From assembly GCA_002356515.1 (NCBI GenBank), contig AP017605.1:186001-250000 (forward strand): DNA of 64,000 nt. The letters run 5' to 3'. Under the pieces are notes generated by a model. The model was not told where the DNA came from. It searched no databases and saw nothing but the letters and a program-made list of their open reading frames with translations. Positions 17,084 through 35,486 of this stretch are shown piece by piece (the stretch's first letter is position 1; each line of letters opens with the position of its first letter). Position numbers and translations under genes: made by a program. The DNA comes from Mesorhizobium loti (GTDB lineage Bacteria; Pseudomonadota; Alphaproteobacteria; Rhizobiales; Rhizobiaceae).

Positions 17084-17221
17084 CTATGGCATCAACACCG
17101 CATCGGCCGCGGCGAAGAAGATCAGCGTTCCGGCGATGAACACCGCCCAGCCGACGAGCGACTTGCGAATGGCAGCCTTGTGCTCGGCGTCGGAGTACTT
17201 GTTCTGGTCAAAATCGGTCAT
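17084..17221 (-). CDS. small single-span membrane protein (45 aa)
   Basis: On the minus strand ATG 17221 opens a 45-residue frame: a charged N-terminus MTDFDQNKYSDAEHKAAIRK then a membrane span WAVFIAGTLIFFAAADAVLM and stop. AAGGGAGCT provides a ribosome site 7 nt ahead of the start. Codon use is GC-third as in real genes here. No family recognised. It fills the gap between the GlsB-type gene and the exporter gene. Confidence 0.55.
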   Translation of the reverse strand: MTDFDQNKYSDAEHKAAIRKSLVGWAVFIAGTLIFFAAADAVLMP

Positions 17222-17334
17222 GGGGAAGCTCCCTTGGCTGATTTATCACGGCATCGTCGGATAGGCGATATATCGCCGAATAGACGATCAATCTGGGCTC
17301 TGCAACAGCAGAAACAGACACTCGGATGGCGATG

Positions 17335-18222
17335 CTACGCCACGACGGTCAGCCTGCGCTTGCGCTGGTCCAGCGACACGATGGTGAGCCCGCTGCCAAC
17401 CACCAGCAGGATGCCGCAGACCGCCAGCGCGTTGGGGAACTGCCCGAACACCAACAGGCCCGAAATGACCGCCCAGACGGTGAAGCTGTAATAGAACGGC
17501 GCCACTGCGCTGGTCGGGCCGACGCGATAGGCCATGAAGATGAAGAAATGGCCGAAGATCAGGAAAAATCCGGCGCCGGCCATCAACAGCAGATGGCGGG
17601 CCTCGGGCATGACCCAGCGCTCGGACATCAGATGCGCCGCACCCGCGCCGATCAGCACCACCACGACGGCGGAAATCGCCACGATCATTCCCGGCACTTC
17701 AGCGGGGACACGCCTGCCGGCAAGGTCGCGCGCGGCTGACAGCGCCGCATTGCCGAGCGCCAGCAGAGCGTAGACGGAAATGCCTTGCATGGTCGGTTGC
17801 GCCACCATCAGCGCGCCGATGAAACCGAGCCCGATCAGCGCCATGCGCTGGCCGCCGATGCGTTCGCCAAACAGGATCGAGGAGCCGACCAGCATCAGGA
17901 GCGGCGTGATTTGCCCAAGCGCGGTGGAATCCGCGATCTGCATGTTGGCGAGCGCCACGACGTAGCAGAGGATCGCCGCCATCTCGAGCAGGTTCCGGCG
18001 CAGCACATGGCCGTCGAAGATCAACGGGATTTGTTTGCCGTAGCCGAGCAGGAACAACAGCGGGAAGCCCCAGAGCGTCGCCGCCACGCCGCGCAGGAAC
18101 AGCACCTCGTAGGACGGCAGGCCTGCGGTGGCCAGTTTCATCATCGTGTCGTTGACCAGGTACGACCCCGTCGAAACGATCATGAACAGCGGGCCGCGGA
18201 TCGAGGCAGGAATGAAATGCAT
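17335..18222 (-). CDS. DMT-superfamily (EamA) transporter
   Basis: 295 residues with ten hydrophobic segments in two repeats of five, the EamA/RhaT layout. Typical pieces are LFLRGVAATLWGFPLLFLL, ILCYVVALANMQIADSTAL at the centre of the first repeat and FIFMAYRVGPTSAVAPFYY in the second. It probably exports a metabolite such as an amino acid; the substrate cannot be read from sequence. Start 18222 lacks a good ribosome site, so a shorter start is possible. Confidence 0.85.
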   Translation of the reverse strand: MHFIPASIRGPLFMIVSTGSYLVNDTMMKLATAGLPSYEVLFLRGVAATLWGFPLLFLLGYGKQIPLIFDGHVLRRNLLEMAAILCYVVALANMQIADSTALGQITPLLMLVGSSILFGERIGGQRMALIGLGFIGALMVAQPTMQGISVYALLALGNAALSAARDLAGRRVPAEVPGMIVAISAVVVVLIGAGAAHLMSERWVMPEARHLLLMAGAGFFLIFGHFFIFMAYRVGPTSAVAPFYYSFTVWAVISGLLVFGQFPNALAVCGILLVVGSGLTIVSLDQRKRRLTVVA

Positions 18223-18438
18223 GGGGTCAGGAGATCAGACCTCGGTTGCCGCCGCAATGGGCCATCAACTGGCGGTGATCCAGACAGGGATTGGCGGGCG
18301 GGAGCCCTCGATGCAGGCCGCGATCGATCGGCCTGTCACCCATTTCATTTCACCCATCGCCTTCCTAAATCAGCGCCACATCCCCGCAATCGGATCCCAG
18401 GTTCGGACTGAGTGAGACGGCACCCAGCCAAAAGACGC

Positions 18439-18467
18439 TTGTGTTTTTTGGCCTTTGTCGCTAATCG
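18439..18467 (+). promoter_or_regulatory. possible promoter of the first tuf gene
   Basis: TTGTGT at 18439-18444 and TAATCG at 18462-18467 are 17 bp apart, 50 bp before the ATG. The match is only moderate. The rest of 18223-18516 holds no gene. Confidence 0.3.
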
Positions 18468-18516
18468 CCCCGCATTCGACAGAACTGAAGGTCAAGGCCG
18501 TCCAAGGAAAGAGACT

Positions 18517-19692
<1,176 letters not shown>

Positions 19693-19721
19693 TCGAGACC
19701 GGCATTAGCCGGATCGACAAG

Positions 19722-19751
19722 AAAGGGCGGTCTTCGGGCCGCCCTTTTTTG
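19722..19751 (+). terminator. intrinsic terminator of tuf copy 1
   Basis: AAAGGGCGG and CCGCCCTTT flank a short loop and run into six Ts, then GTTTT. Classic rho-independent structure 30 bp after the tuf stop. Confidence 0.9.
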
Positions 19752-19853
19752 TTTTCGCCACTGCGCGGCCTGCGAGCGGCGTCAGCCCTCAAAGCTGTTG
19801 CAAGCGCCATCACGCCAACTAGTATAGGTTGCATTGCGGGAGCTTGCCGAAGA

Positions 19854-21515
19854 GTGGTTCCAGGGCGCTGTTTCGATGGGAAGGCATGGTGGTCGCAAGC
19901 GCTGGCTGGTCTTGCGCTGTTGATTGCCATGGTGCTGTCTGTCGCGGCGGCGCACTGCCAGGAGCAGTCGCTGGACATCCCGCCGATGCGGTTCGCCGTC
20001 GTGCGCAGCAATGCACCGGGCTGCGAGCCCAATTGTCCGGAATGGATATCGGCGGAAGGCACGATCGAGGCGGGCACGCCGTCGCTGTTCAAGCGCACGC
20101 TCAAGGCGCTCAAGGGCCGGCAATTGCCGGTGGTCGTCAATTCCCCCGGCGGCAATGTCGATGCGGCGGTGACGCTTGGCCAGATGATCCGCAAGAACAG
20201 GCTCGACATCGCCGTCGGCACGACGGTGTTTTCCGGCTGCGAGCCGGAGATGAAGAATTGCCGGGATAACCAGGGCAAGGGCGCCGACTATTTCGGCATG
20301 GCCTATGACGACGGCGCCATGTGCAATTCCGCTTGCCCGCTGATGTTTTCCGGCGGTGTCCGCCGCGTGGTCGGGGAGTTTGCCTATCTCGGTGTCCACC
20401 AGGTCACCACCACCTACAAGCGCGAGAAGCTGCTCTACCGGACGACCTACCGGATCGTGAACGGCAAGAAGAAGATCATCAGCTCCAAAATCGTCAGCCG
20501 CAAGAATGCGGGCAGCTACAAAACCTACGAAATGAGCAAGGCGGTCGAGAAGAAGCTTTCGGCCTATCTGCAGGAGATGGGGATAGGCGAAGGCGTGTTC
20601 ATCACGATGAAGAACACGCCGGCCAGCGAAATCCATCAGCTGGTTCTCGAAAACATGCTCCACATGAACCTCGTCACCTCCCTCGACACCGTCGAGCTTT
20701 TCACCGCCGCAACCATCTGCAAGGCAAATCCGATGCCGGCAAACTGCCGGGAGATACCAACGGGCCAAGAGGCGACGCCCGCCAATCTCCCGACCGCCCA
20801 GGCAAAACCCGCCCCCGTTGCGCCGGCTGAGGCCACGGCACCGAAACAGGCAGACATGCGCTTCGTGCTTGTCCGCGGCAGCAACCCGCTGTGCAATCCC
20901 GACTGTCCGGAATGGATCTCGGCGGAGGGCTCGATCACCGCGCAGACGCCCGAAAAGCTTCGGCAGGCGCTCGATGCCATCGCCGGCCGGCGGCTGCCGA
21001 TCGTGATCAGCTCGCAAGGCGGCGATGTCGAGGGCGCGCTTGCCACGGGCAGGCTGATCCGGGAACGCAAGCTCGACGTCGTTGTCGCCCATACGGATTT
21101 CGTGGATTGCGATCCCTCGGCGGAGTGTTTGGCCAAGGATGGCGTGCACACCGGGCTCACCATCGAAGCCGAGGGCGAATGTGCTTCGGCCTGTCCGATC
21201 ATGGTTGCCGGTGGCGTAAAGCGCCTCATCGGGCCGGCCGTGCGCCTCAGCGTGAGTTCCGTTGGGCTTGGGGACAAGGTCAAGGCGTATTTCGAGGAGA
21301 TGGCGATCGGCCCCGGCCTGTTCGACGCCATACAGCTTTCCTCAGCCAAACGGCAGCTCTATCAGCAGGCGATACTGAAATTCGGGCTGGCGACCGGGCC
21401 ACAGTCTGCCGACGAACTGACGGGGGCCACCATATGCAGGTCGGCTCCGAGGCCGGACAATTGCCGGATCGTGCCGTCCGCGAACGCCGAAGCCGACATG
21501 CCGGCCAAACTTTAG
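19854..21515 (+). CDS. periplasmic protein with two ClpP/crotonase-like domains
   Basis: About 553 residues from GTG 19854 (start uncertain; the frame is open to 19749 inside the tuf terminator). A hydrophobic segment LAGLALLIAMVLSVAAAHC serves as signal or anchor. Two homologous domains follow. The first has PNCPEWISAEGTI, VVVNSPGGNVDAAVTLG, CNSACPLMFSGGVRR; the second has PDCPEWISAEGSI, IVISSQGGDVEGALATG, CASACPIMVAGGVKR. This matches the COG3904 type of periplasmic ClpP-like protein, in which the serine of the S-A-C stretch may be catalytic. The second copy lacks the LGVH segment and a lysine-rich insert of the first. Function unknown. Confidence 0.72.
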   Translation: MVPGRCFDGKAWWSQALAGLALLIAMVLSVAAAHCQEQSLDIPPMRFAVVRSNAPGCEPNCPEWISAEGTIEAGTPSLFKRTLKALKGRQLPVVVNSPGGNVDAAVTLGQMIRKNRLDIAVGTTVFSGCEPEMKNCRDNQGKGADYFGMAYDDGAMCNSACPLMFSGGVRRVVGEFAYLGVHQVTTTYKREKLLYRTTYRIVNGKKKIISSKIVSRKNAGSYKTYEMSKAVEKKLSAYLQEMGIGEGVFITMKNTPASEIHQLVLENMLHMNLVTSLDTVELFTAATICKANPMPANCREIPTGQEATPANLPTAQAKPAPVAPAEATAPKQADMRFVLVRGSNPLCNPDCPEWISAEGSITAQTPEKLRQALDAIAGRRLPIVISSQGGDVEGALATGRLIRERKLDVVVAHTDFVDCDPSAECLAKDGVHTGLTIEAEGECASACPIMVAGGVKRLIGPAVRLSVSSVGLGDKVKAYFEEMAIGPGLFDAIQLSSAKRQLYQQAILKFGLATGPQSADELTGATICRSAPRPDNCRIVPSANAEADMPAKL

Positions 21516-21604
21516 CGCGATATGTTGAACTGGCCATCGAGGCAGGTTGAGATCGGCCGGATGTTTCCGCTACCGTCTGCGGCGATCGAGGACAGGTTAC
21601 CGCC

Positions 21605-22087
21605 ATGCGCAAAGATGTTCCGACACTCTACGAATGGGCCGGCGGCAGCGACGCCCTGAACCGGTTGACGCAGACCTTTTATGACAAGGTGGCAAAGGAC
21701 CCGGTCGTCGGCCCGGTATTCAAGACCATGTCGCCGGACCATCCCGTCCATGTCGCCGCCTTCATTGGCGAAGTCTTCGGCGGACCGAAGACCTACAGCG
21801 AAAAGTTCGGCGGCCACCGCGAGATGGTCATGCATCATCTGGGCAAGCATTTGACCGAGGAGCAGCGGCGCCGCTGGATCAATCTCCTTGCCGATGCCGC
21901 CGATGCCGTCGGTCTGCCCGACGATCCCGAATTCCGCTCGGCCTTCATGGGCTATGTCGAATGGGGATCGCGGTTGGCCAAGATGAACTCCAATCTCGGC
22001 GCGACCTGCGATCCCGAGACTGAACCGATGCCGGCCTGGGGCTGGGGCGTGCCCGGCGGGCCGTACACGCCGCCGGAAACAAAGTAG
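21605..22087 (+). CDS. group II truncated hemoglobin
   Basis: 160 residues. The globin core reads LYEWAGGSDALNRLTQTFYDKVAKDP, then HREMVMHHLGKHLTEEQRRRWINLL, with the G8 tryptophan in RRRW and histidines suited to the proximal position. A proline-rich tail (PAWGWGVPGGPYTPPETK) extends beyond the usual fold, common in rhizobial members. Such globins bind O2, NO or peroxide, but the role in this organism is not known. It begins ATG 21605, 89 bp after the preceding stop, and is followed by a broken gene. Confidence 0.85.
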   Translation: MRKDVPTLYEWAGGSDALNRLTQTFYDKVAKDPVVGPVFKTMSPDHPVHVAAFIGEVFGGPKTYSEKFGGHREMVMHHLGKHLTEEQRRRWINLLADAADAVGLPDDPEFRSAFMGYVEWGSRLAKMNSNLGATCDPETEPMPAWGWGVPGGPYTPPETK

Positions 22088-22114
22088 CTTCCAGTCGCAT
22101 CGGAGTGCAGGACC

Positions 22115-22663
22115 ATGTCGGAAGATTTCAAGATCGTGCGCTGGCGCGAGTGGGACGGCCCCGGTATCGAGCATCTTGAACTGCGCCAGCGGGCAGGGGA
22201 GGTCCTGGCCGACCCGTCGTCATTTGCTCCGGTCACCCCCTTTTCGCCGCCCGCTATCGCATAGAATGCGACGCGAATTGGCACGCCGGCGTGTCACGGT
22301 CGACATGATCGGCAGCGGGCGGACCCTTGTCCTTGCCGCCGACGGCGAAGGCCACTGGCTCCTGGACGGCCTGCCGGTGCCTGAACTGGAGGGCGTGATC
22401 GACCCTGATCTCACCGTTACCCCGTTCACCAACACGTTGCCGATCCGCCGCTTGCGGCTTTCCTCCGGGCAGAGTGCCGAGATCACCACCGCCTTCATCG
22501 AATTCCCGGCGCTCACGGTCGTCAGCAACCCGCAGCGCTACACATGCCTCGAGGAGGGCAGGCGATATCTCTATGAATCGCGCGCCAGTGACTTCAAGCG
22601 CGAAGTCGAGATCGACCGTGACGGGCTGGTCATCGCTATCCAGATTTCTGGCAAAGGGGATGA
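22115..22663 (+). pseudogene. frameshifted glycolipid-binding (PF06475-type) gene
   Basis: Joined in three shifts, the frames give a full-length member of the putative glycolipid-binding family. Segments are MSEDFKIVRWREWDGPGIEH (from 22115), VVICSGHPLFAARYRIECD, RVTVDMIGSGRTL through TPFTNTLPIRRLRL and DFKREVEIDRDGLV, and a terminal YPDFWQRG ending at TGA 22661-22663. Breaks lie near 22213, 22283 and 22635, each equal to loss of one base. TPFTNTLPIRRL is the family hallmark. No uninterrupted product is possible as written. True decay is likelier than three errors in one 550-bp gene, but raw reads would settle it. Confidence 0.75.
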
Positions 22664-22743
22664 AGGCGCGTTTGCGTGCAAACCACTCTTTACAGAGAGC
22701 GCGGAAGCTTTTAGGAAGCCCCTGCTGCGCCGAGGCGCGCGAT

Positions 22744-22819
<76 letters not shown>

Positions 22820-23183
22820 TTTCTTGAAATGGCCATCTGAAACGACATTTCCGCGGGCCGCCCTTTGAAAATCGGCGACGCGCTTGCCATATTAGCCCGA
22901 TTGGGGCATAAGGGCGCCATAGCCGGGACGGAACGACTGGATGGTTCCGAGGCGGCGTTTGGTCATAAAGCGGACACTTGCCACTTGCGTGGATCAAGAA
23001 TCGGTTTTATGTAGACAGAACAGACACGCGACGCGTGGAGCTGGGAAGCCGGCTTTACGCGTCTGATTTGCATGGGCGAAATGATTGCGCTGATTCGGCG
23101 CGAGACTGGGCTCAGGCGGCACGTCCCGGCCAGCGGGATCATCCAGGGGACCCGGCCAACGGGTCTTGAAGACAGAGCGGCAT
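22820..23183. promoter_or_regulatory. secE upstream region with possible promoter
   Basis: A 364-bp stretch without a supported gene. TTGCGT at 22985-22990 and TATGTA at 23008-23013 are spaced by 17 bp and form the best promoter candidate, leaving a leader of about 165 nt before secE. Readthrough from tRNA-Trp is an alternative source of transcription. Confidence 0.35.
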
Positions 23184-23387
23184 ATGGCTTCGAAAACCAC
23201 AAATCCTTTCGTCTTTCTCCAGCAGGTTCGCTCGGAGACCGCCAAGGTGACTTGGCCGTCGCGGCGCGAAACGATGATCTCGACGGTGATGGTTCTGGCC
23301 TTCGCTGTGATTGCGATGATCTTTTTCTTTAGCGCCGATCAGTTGATGGGCCTCGCGATCGAACAGATTCTGGGCATTGGACGCTAA
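23184..23387 (+). CDS. secE: preprotein translocase subunit SecE
   Basis: 67 residues, the short one-span SecE of alphaproteobacteria. The cytoplasmic helix FLQQVRSETAKVTWPSRRET carries the conserved V-x-W-P-S/T-R-x-E motif; a single membrane span TVMVLAFAVIAMIFFFSADQ follows. ATG 23184 was chosen because the family begins just before this helix. With SecY (54998) and SecG it forms the protein channel. It is cotranscribed with nusG 29 bp later. Confidence 0.94.
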   Translation: MASKTTNPFVFLQQVRSETAKVTWPSRRETMISTVMVLAFAVIAMIFFFSADQLMGLAIEQILGIGR

Positions 23388-23416
23388 GTCCGGCGACTAC
23401 GGAGAAGTCTAAAAAA

Positions 23417-23944
23417 ATGGCTGCGCGCTGGTACATCGTCCACGCTTATTCGAACTTTGAAAAGAAGGTCGCTGAGGATATCGAGAACAAGGCCAAGCAG
23501 AAGGGCCTGTCCGCCGATATCGAGCAGATCGTGGTGCCGACCGAGAAGGTGGTCGAGGTTCGTCGTGGCCGCAAGGTCGATGCCGAGCGCAAGTTCTTCC
23601 CGGGCTACGTGCTCCTGAAGGCCAATTTGACCGATGCCGTTTTCTCGCTGGTCAAGAACACGCCGAAGGTCACCGGCTTTCTCGGCGACTCCAAGCCGGT
23701 GCCAATCACCGAGGCGGAGGCGCAGCGCATCCTGAACCAGGTGCAGGAAGGCGTCGAGCGGCCGAAGCCGTCGGTCACGTTCGAGATCGGCGAGGCGATC
23801 CGCGTCTCGGATGGTCCTTTCGCGTCGTTCAACGGTTTCGTCCAGGAAGTGGACGAGGAGCGGGCGCGGCTCAAGGTGGAAGTTTCGATCTTCGGGCGCG
23901 CCGTGCCTGTCGATCTGGAATTCGGACAGGTCGAAAAGGGCTGA
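23417..23944 (+). CDS. nusG: transcription antitermination protein NusG
   Basis: 175 residues. The NGN domain begins ARWYIVHAYSNFEKKVAEDI and includes RKFFPGYVLLKANL; the KOW domain has GEAIRVSDGPFASFNGFVQE. It binds RNA polymerase and couples it to ribosomes or Rho. The length and domain order are standard. It sits between secE and rplK as in most bacteria; 171 bp separate it from rplK, enough for a separate promoter. Confidence 0.96.
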   Translation: MAARWYIVHAYSNFEKKVAEDIENKAKQKGLSADIEQIVVPTEKVVEVRRGRKVDAERKFFPGYVLLKANLTDAVFSLVKNTPKVTGFLGDSKPVPITEAEAQRILNQVQEGVERPKPSVTFEIGEAIRVSDGPFASFNGFVQEVDEERARLKVEVSIFGRAVPVDLEFGQVEKG

Positions 23945-24115
23945 TCCGAAATCCCTGATGCCGTCTGGCGATCAGGGGAGGCGGTGCGGAAACGCATGGC
24001 CTGAGAACGGTGGGAGGCGAATGTGGCTTTAGCCGGCCGCGCGAACCGCACCACCAGACTGCAACCGCCGGTGTTTCCCGAGATGGGGCTGGCATAGACA
24101 AAGGCAGGAAAAGAG

Positions 24116-24544
24116 ATGGCTAAGAAAATTGCAGGCCAGCTCAAGCTTCAGGTCTCCGCGGGTTCGGCTACGCCGTCGCCCCCGATCGGCCCGGCGCTTG
24201 GTCAGCGTGGCATCAACATCATGGAGTTCTGCAAGGCGTTCAACGCGCAGACCCAGGAAATGGAAAAGGGATCGCCGGTTCCGGTCGTCATCACCTACTA
24301 TCAGGACAAGTCGTTCACCTTCGTCATGAAGACGCCGCCGGTGAGCTATTTCCTGAAGAAGGCCGCGAACCTGAAGTCGGGCTCGAAGGAGCCGGGCAAG
24401 GTCAAGGCTGGCACCGTTTCGCGCGACAAGGTGCGCGAAATCGCGACCGCCAAGATGAAGGATCTGAACGCAAACGACGTCGAGGCGGCCATGCGCATGG
24501 TCGAGGGCTCCGCCCGCTCGATGGGTCTGGAAGTGGTGGGCTGA
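24116..24544 (+). CDS. rplK: 50S ribosomal protein L11
   Basis: 142 residues, standard size. The proline-rich N-terminal domain [22 protein letters not shown] and the RNA-binding C-terminal domain [20 protein letters not shown] are complete. L11 forms the GTPase-associated centre with L10 and L12 on 23S rRNA. It starts ATG 24116 after AGGAAAAGAG, and its stop is 4 bp from rplA, so the two are coupled. Confidence 0.97.
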   Translation: MAKKIAGQLKLQVSAGSATPSPPIGPALGQRGINIMEFCKAFNAQTQEMEKGSPVPVVITYYQDKSFTFVMKTPPVSYFLKKAANLKSGSKEPGKVKAGTVSRDKVREIATAKMKDLNANDVEAAMRMVEGSARSMGLEVVG

Positions 24545-24548
24545 GATC

Positions 24549-25247
<699 letters not shown>

Positions 25248-25622
25248 TTAAGACCATTTGGATCGGCCGCTGGAAGGCTGATCCGTGACTGAATTCCGGG
25301 CCTTGGATTTATCCTGGGCCCGGTGCCGGAAGTCGAAAGGCTTCCGGACATCCTGTCCGAGATTGCAGGCGGCCCAAAAGCCTTAATTCAATTGGGCCTG
25401 CATGAGACGGGTGAAGACCGGACAACGGAGCAAGTGCTCCAATGAAAGGTTCGAACCGTGTTTGCCTTTTGTCTGCGCATCGTCGGCTTGGCCGTCGGTG
25501 TGGCGAAAGGGGGCAGGATCCTCGAGCGTCGTTCGGGAGATCCGTTACTGGATGGCCCGGCCGGCAAAAGGCAACCCGACGCCTGTCCTCGTATTAGGGC
25601 AGGGGTCAACTGGAGATAGGCA
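25248..25622 (+). ncRNA. L10 leader: autoregulatory 5' UTR of rplJ-rplL
   Basis: A 375-bp gap between rplA and rplJ packed with possible hairpins: CCGGGCC/GGGCCCGG near 25296-25323, CCGGAAG/CTTCCGG at 25326-25347, and GCAGG-CGGCCCAA/TTGGGCC-TGC near 25365-25402, followed by GTGAAGACCGGAC. Position and structure fit the ribosomal L10 leader, where the L10-L12 complex binds its own mRNA and limits translation. The exact binding fold is not proven here. Confidence 0.6.
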
Positions 25623-26141
25623 GTGGACAGAGCGGAAAAGCGCGAACTCGTCACGGGCCTGAACGAAGCGTTCGGAAACGCAGGTTCAGTCGTCGTGGCC
25701 CACTATGCCGGTATCACCGTCGCGCAAATGAACGACCTTCGGTCGAAAATGCGCGCTGCCGGTGGCACCGTTAAAGTCGCGAAGAACCGTCTCGCCAAAA
25801 TCGCTCTTCAGGGCACGGACTCCGCATCGATCATCGACCTGTTCAAGGGACAGACGCTGATCGCCTATTCGGAGGATCCGATTGCGGCGCCGAAGGTCGC
25901 GTCCGATTTCGCCAAGGGGAATGACAAGTTGATCATTCTCGGCGGCGCAATGGGCACCACCTCGCTCAATGCCGACGGTGTGAAGGCACTCGCCACACTT
26001 CCGTCGCTCGATGAGCTGCGCGCCAGGCTGGTTGGCATGATCGCCACGCCGGCAACCCGGATCGCCCAGATCGTCAATGCGCCAGCGGCCTCGGTCGCGC
26101 GCGTCATCGGCGCTTACGCCCGGAAGGACGAGGCGGCATGA
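25623..26141 (+). CDS. rplJ: 50S ribosomal protein L10
   Basis: 172 residues from a GTG start at 25623, preceded by GGAGATAGGCA. The N-terminal rRNA-binding domain begins [19 protein letters not shown] and contains [20 protein letters not shown]; the C-terminal helix [20 protein letters not shown] binds L12 dimers. The weak GTG start suits translational control through the upstream leader. Followed by rplL after 54 bp. Confidence 0.95.
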   Translation: MDRAEKRELVTGLNEAFGNAGSVVVAHYAGITVAQMNDLRSKMRAAGGTVKVAKNRLAKIALQGTDSASIIDLFKGQTLIAYSEDPIAAPKVASDFAKGNDKLIILGGAMGTTSLNADGVKALATLPSLDELRARLVGMIATPATRIAQIVNAPAASVARVIGAYARKDEAA

Positions 26142-26195
26142 GGCCGTTCCTCGCTATCAAAAACACACGTTCGAACCTAACGAAGGAATACAACA

Positions 26196-26573
26196 ATGGC
26201 TGATCTCGCAAAGATCGTAGACGACCTTTCGAAGCTGACCGTCCTCGAGGCGGCCGAGCTGTCGAAGCTTCTGGAAGAAAAGTGGGGCGTTTCGGCTGCT
26301 GCTCCGGTGGCGGTTGCCGCTGCCGGCGGCGCTGCCGCTGCTGCTGCTCCGGCCGAGGAAAAGACGGAATTCGACGTCGTCCTCACCGACGCTGGCGCTC
26401 AGAAGATCAACGTCATCAAGGAAGTCCGCGCCATCACCGGTCTTGGCCTCAAGGAAGCCAAGGACCTGGTCGAAGCGGCTCCGAAGCCGGTCAAGGAAGG
26501 CGTTTCCAAGGCCGACGCTGACAAGTTCAAGGCCCAGCTGGAGGCAGCCGGCGCCAAGGTCGACCTGAAGTAA
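26196..26573 (+). CDS. rplL: 50S ribosomal protein L7/L12
   Basis: 125 residues. An N-terminal dimerisation helix ([20 protein letters not shown]), an alanine-rich hinge at about 36-53, and the factor-binding C-terminal domain [20 protein letters not shown] ending GAKVDLK. It recruits elongation factors to the ribosome. The AAGGAATACAAC leader gives strong initiation, as expected for a protein present in several copies per ribosome. Confidence 0.97.
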   Translation: MADLAKIVDDLSKLTVLEAAELSKLLEEKWGVSAAAPVAVAAAGGAAAAAAPAEEKTEFDVVLTDAGAQKINVIKEVRAITGLGLKEAKDLVEAAPKPVKEGVSKADADKFKAQLEAAGAKVDLK

Positions 26574-26583
26574 GCGTAAAAGC

Positions 26584-26608
26584 GGCGGGCGGCCTCGCGC
26601 CGTCCGCC
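26584..26608 (+). terminator. attenuator-like hairpin after rplL
   Basis: GGCGGGCGGC pairs with GCCGTCCGCC (one G-U) over a 5-nt loop. No T tract follows, so it is more likely a partial terminator or processing site between the ribosomal genes and rpoBC than a full stop. Confidence 0.5.
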
Positions 26609-26659
26609 ACTCCCTTCGCTTGGAGGGAGGACGCGTAGCGCGAGATGTACGAGAACCTC

Positions 26660-26691
26660 TTTCCTGAGGGCCGCAACCGGCCTTCAGGAAA
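26660..26691 (+). promoter_or_regulatory. 14-bp stem-loop in the rplL-rpoB gap
   Basis: Fourteen consecutive pairs (one G-U) form around a CAAC loop, from TTTCCTGAGGGCCG to CGGCCTTCAGGAAA. A small ACGGG-TTTTCT-CCCGT hairpin and TTTTA follow. The position matches the place where E. coli has attenuation and RNase III cleavage between rplL and rpoB. Confidence 0.55.
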
Positions 26692-26823
26692 CGGGTTTTC
26701 TCCCGTTTTAGCCGGCCGCCGAAAGGCGAACGGAGAACAGACAGAGAGCCGCCGCCCAGGCGGCTCGGTATGCAAGGCGGACCGCGGCGAGGTCCGTCCC
26801 GAGTTTAGAGCTAAGGAGCGACG

Positions 26824-30960
<4,137 letters not shown>

Positions 30961-31088
30961 GGCTACGGCGCGCCGCACAAGTTGCGGCGCGCCAAACGAA
31001 TTCGACGGCCAGTGGCCGACAAAGACGGCGGGCGTTTGGTCCGCGTTAGATGCAAGGGGTTTTCGAGGACCCCGAAAAGGAGAACGGC

Positions 31089-35285
<4,197 letters not shown>

Positions 35286-35296
35286 GCGCGGCGGGA

Positions 35297-35338
35297 GCAA
35301 TTCCAGGAAAGTGTAAGCGGTTTTCCCACAGGAATTGC
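35297..35338. repeat. palindromic repeat after rpoC
   Basis: Outer arms GCAATTCC (35297-35304) and GGAATTGC (35331-35338) enclose inner arms GGAAA and TTTTCC. The words resemble intergenic repeats found often in rhizobia. It lies 11 bp past the rpoC stop and ahead of the terminator, so it may protect the mRNA 3' end. Confidence 0.55.
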
Positions 35339-35369
35339 GCCAGGAAACGTAAGACATCTCAGGCAACAG

Positions 35370-35398
35370 GGCCGTCGGGGCAACCCGGCGGCCTTTTT
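35370..35398 (+). terminator. intrinsic terminator of rpoBC
   Basis: GGCCGTCGGG and CCCGGCGGCC form a 10-bp stem (one G-U) with a GCAA tetraloop, followed by TTTTTG. A strong terminator closing the polymerase operon. Confidence 0.9.
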
Positions 35399-35486
35399 GT
35401 TTGTTGGCATTCATGGCACCTTCCGACCCGCAACCCAAGCGGCGCTCTTTTCGCGTTTTGGCTTTCAATGGATCGGAGGAGAAACG

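Noticed and set aside
19749..19853. TTG-started N-terminal extension of the ClpP-like protein.
   Set aside because: It would begin in the T tract of the tuf terminator and places the signal segment more than 50 residues in.
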